From Candidatus Thorarchaeota archaeon SMTZ1-45 (GTDB lineage Archaea; Asgardarchaeota; Thorarchaeia; Thorarchaeales; Thorarchaeaceae): DNA of 40,847 bases. Numbering within the stretch: the stretch's first letter is position 1; every line of letters begins with the position of its first letter. The notes below the pieces were generated by a model that had not been told where the DNA came from, made no database searches, and worked only from the letters and a program-made list of their open reading frames with translations. The DNA lies in assembly GCA_001563335.1 (NCBI GenBank), contig LRSL01000083.1, positions 1-40,847 on the forward strand, read 5' to 3'. The translations under genes were made by a program, and so were the position numbers. This document shows positions 40,501-40,847 of this stretch, in pieces.

Positions 40501-40847
40501 TGGACTTGACTCATGGTTGCTCAATTGGCATGAGGGATCGTTGTCTTATCGGATTACATTTCTGGGCACACAAGATCCTCCAGGATTTGGAACTCATGGT
40601 TTAACCGTTGAAGCTTCCCTTTTTGGTTATGAAAGTCAAACGGATACTTCCGAACTCCTTACAATATCAGAAGAACCTACAACGTTAACTGTAACATGGT
40701 CAAATGGAATTGTAATCACATATGTGCAACAAACAACACTCTTAGTTTCATATAGAATGAGCAATACCACACCAATTTCAGGTGCTACTCTTTCCGCAAC
40801 AATTGGGACTGATGTGTGGATACTAAATTGGAATCCTGTTAGTGAGG
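37538..40847 (+). CDS. Large exported surface protein with Ig-like repeats, C-terminus beyond window
   Basis: The ATG at 37538 opens a frame that stays open to the window edge: 1103 codons without a stop. Residues 1-30 are a signal peptide (VKVVIPLLGILILCFFTPVSLTT). The next 600 residues are rich in Ser, Thr, Asn and Tyr, with many N-x-S/T sites, as in archaeal cell-surface proteins. From residue 641 on, 101-residue units repeat, each beginning near EEPT, with a TWSNGNSITYVE-type strand, a YTMSNGS turn, VTIGLDTW and PPGFGTHSLTVEA. These look like beta-sandwich (Ig-like) domains. The role is probably surface layer, adhesion or sensing of the environment. The ribosome site is weak. The C-terminus, which may carry a membrane anchor, is not in the window. 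Confidence 0.85.
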   Translation, partial: MKETRIQVKVVIPLLGILILCFFTPVSLTTMDSVFSDSKPQRLQPSDNNLISSAGSGGNEINSIMQYSREIQGLNLALMNSFGDTASHLKTVDCSAYHIAGWSLYEVLISTSRIVAKSECEVVGKSSSPSNVGFRIFEHDLDLYYDQLAQGFYNMNHDGKLENLSILYDSPTYDPINQNYAYIDIRSDYQNGSTNMVSSVQLDNVGLTATWINITESVILNAGITYYAVMNGSNLIEYSSIYPLIRWFYEDTSGIYLTRRHNTDGDTWGSDRPFEALLNYTYIPWNTTSDSVLEFINPQSVALQGNSTSLSGSEWLFSSTSNVSQVQFSSNQSISIEYDLTLRYKQNISSQSTWFVGSSGNDVEWNITSVLDFPELGGSQDKNLTLVLPYDWTANHLFNLTNPTQYYDHFSQDGATVVCNLLNDETWVLECTSPNYLQTISKYDSSDDSTISYKVPVSVIMDINSTIESPTSIIATNGQASLRVLYQNSVEYSENFSVTAGKSYHQWDISSHSSSNGLHTIDVAWVNGTEAGYLTSNVLVYYQTNLVADEYFIDAFTDDSFYLGIDFNQIFPVGGIDGAAANVTYSFGAAVNQSLEDQSNGRWDTTVSTSSMSPGTYDLHIYAEGYALENKSLIIEVTLIHDTEALTVLWSNTNDITYIETTELSVAYKQVGGSPIADAIVNVTIDTTTWSLTWDGVSETYKMIFDGSDIPPGFGIHNLVIEAWKQGYKSQVDSTQTLTIQEEPTTLDLQWSNGNSITYIESTTLMANYTMSEGSPVTGALINVTIGFDTWTLSWNGITETYEYTFNGNAIPPGLGTHSLTVEADRFGYVYGSNSSLTLTINEEPTSLVLTWSYGYNITYVEETYLIANYTMSNGSAVVGASVNVTIGLDTWILNWDSPTETYRILFAGTDDPPSFGTHSITVLADLHGYVSKSNSSSQLILREEPTNLMPTWSEGNSITFVEQTTLSASYTMSNGSAVRGALVRVTIGLDSWLLNWHEGSLSYRITFLGTQDPPGFGTHGLTVEASLFGYESQTDTSELLTISEEPTTLTVTWSNGIVITYVQQTTLLVSYRMSNTTPISGATLSATIGTDVWILNWNPVSE
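39458..40847 (+). repeat. Tandem 303-nt repeats in the surface protein gene
   Basis: Units begin at 39458, 39761, 40064, 40367 and 40670 (last one cut), each exactly 303 nt or 101 codons apart. The boundary word GAAGAACCTAC is nearly the same in units three to five; the first unit is the most divergent (it reads HDTEAL where the others read EEPT). DNA identity is partial, so this is an old protein repeat, not a recent duplication. Confidence 0.9.

Noticed and set aside
39458..40847. 303-nt periodic repeats as a CRISPR array or satellite
   Set aside because: The frame is open throughout, the units are protein repeats with diverged DNA, and there are no short identical repeats with unique spacers.

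Overview
The window reads as an archaeal chromosome segment, most likely from an Asgard-type archaeon; that lineage call is inference. Support for Archaea: TATA-like boxes about 25 nt upstream of likely starts, GGTG/GGAGG ribosome sites, frequent TTG and GTG starts, a DUF2070 protein, an archaeal ZPR1 zinc-finger protein and a porD-porA-porB pyruvate:ferredoxin oxidoreductase operon. Support for Asgard: a probable longin-like domain protein, a WD40 propeller with a winged-helix-like tail, and zinc-array proteins, one of which carries a region resembling an adaptin/COP appendage.

Layout. 1-946: an MFS exporter running off the left edge, with a possibly decayed small gene upstream of it. 1341-4729: small regulators (tandem winged helix, zinc-ribbon winged helix), a DUF362 gene, two small membrane/zinc proteins, and two structured elements (2448-2552 and 3561-3659) that look like paralogous small RNAs. 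4741-9042: WD40 protein, potassium-independent proton pyrophosphatase and an NTF2-like protein. 9101-10724: a divergent ketol-acid reductoisomerase relative coupled to a 53-residue membrane microprotein, a 38-residue zinc microprotein and tRNA-Ala(TGC). 10843-13699: ZPR1, the longin-like protein and a multi-pass membrane protein. 13714-18464: a PadR regulator with its probable operator and a heterodimeric ABC exporter with an unusual Met-rich, repeat-bearing tail. 18544-21018: DUF2070 and UbiX-type flavin prenyltransferase. 21024-25238: two paralogous proteins built from eight alternating Cys/His zinc modules. 25348-27174: a membrane protein and an HD-family protein lacking its HD residues. 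27270-30974: two tandem secreted, membrane-anchored M28-type peptidases, the first without key metal ligands. 31050-33451: two translationally coupled unknown proteins. 33482-35903: porDAB on the minus strand. 36033-37408: a nitrilase-family amidohydrolase and a DUF2299-like protein. 37538-end: a large exported surface protein with exact 303-nt repeats, cut by the right edge.

Most genes are housekeeping or cell-surface functions in short operons. No insertion sequence, CRISPR array or prophage was seen. The signals least explained by known families are the paired structured RNA candidates, the zinc-array paralogs, the altered KARI active site with its coupled microprotein, and a pattern of enzymes that have lost catalytic residues (HD, M28).
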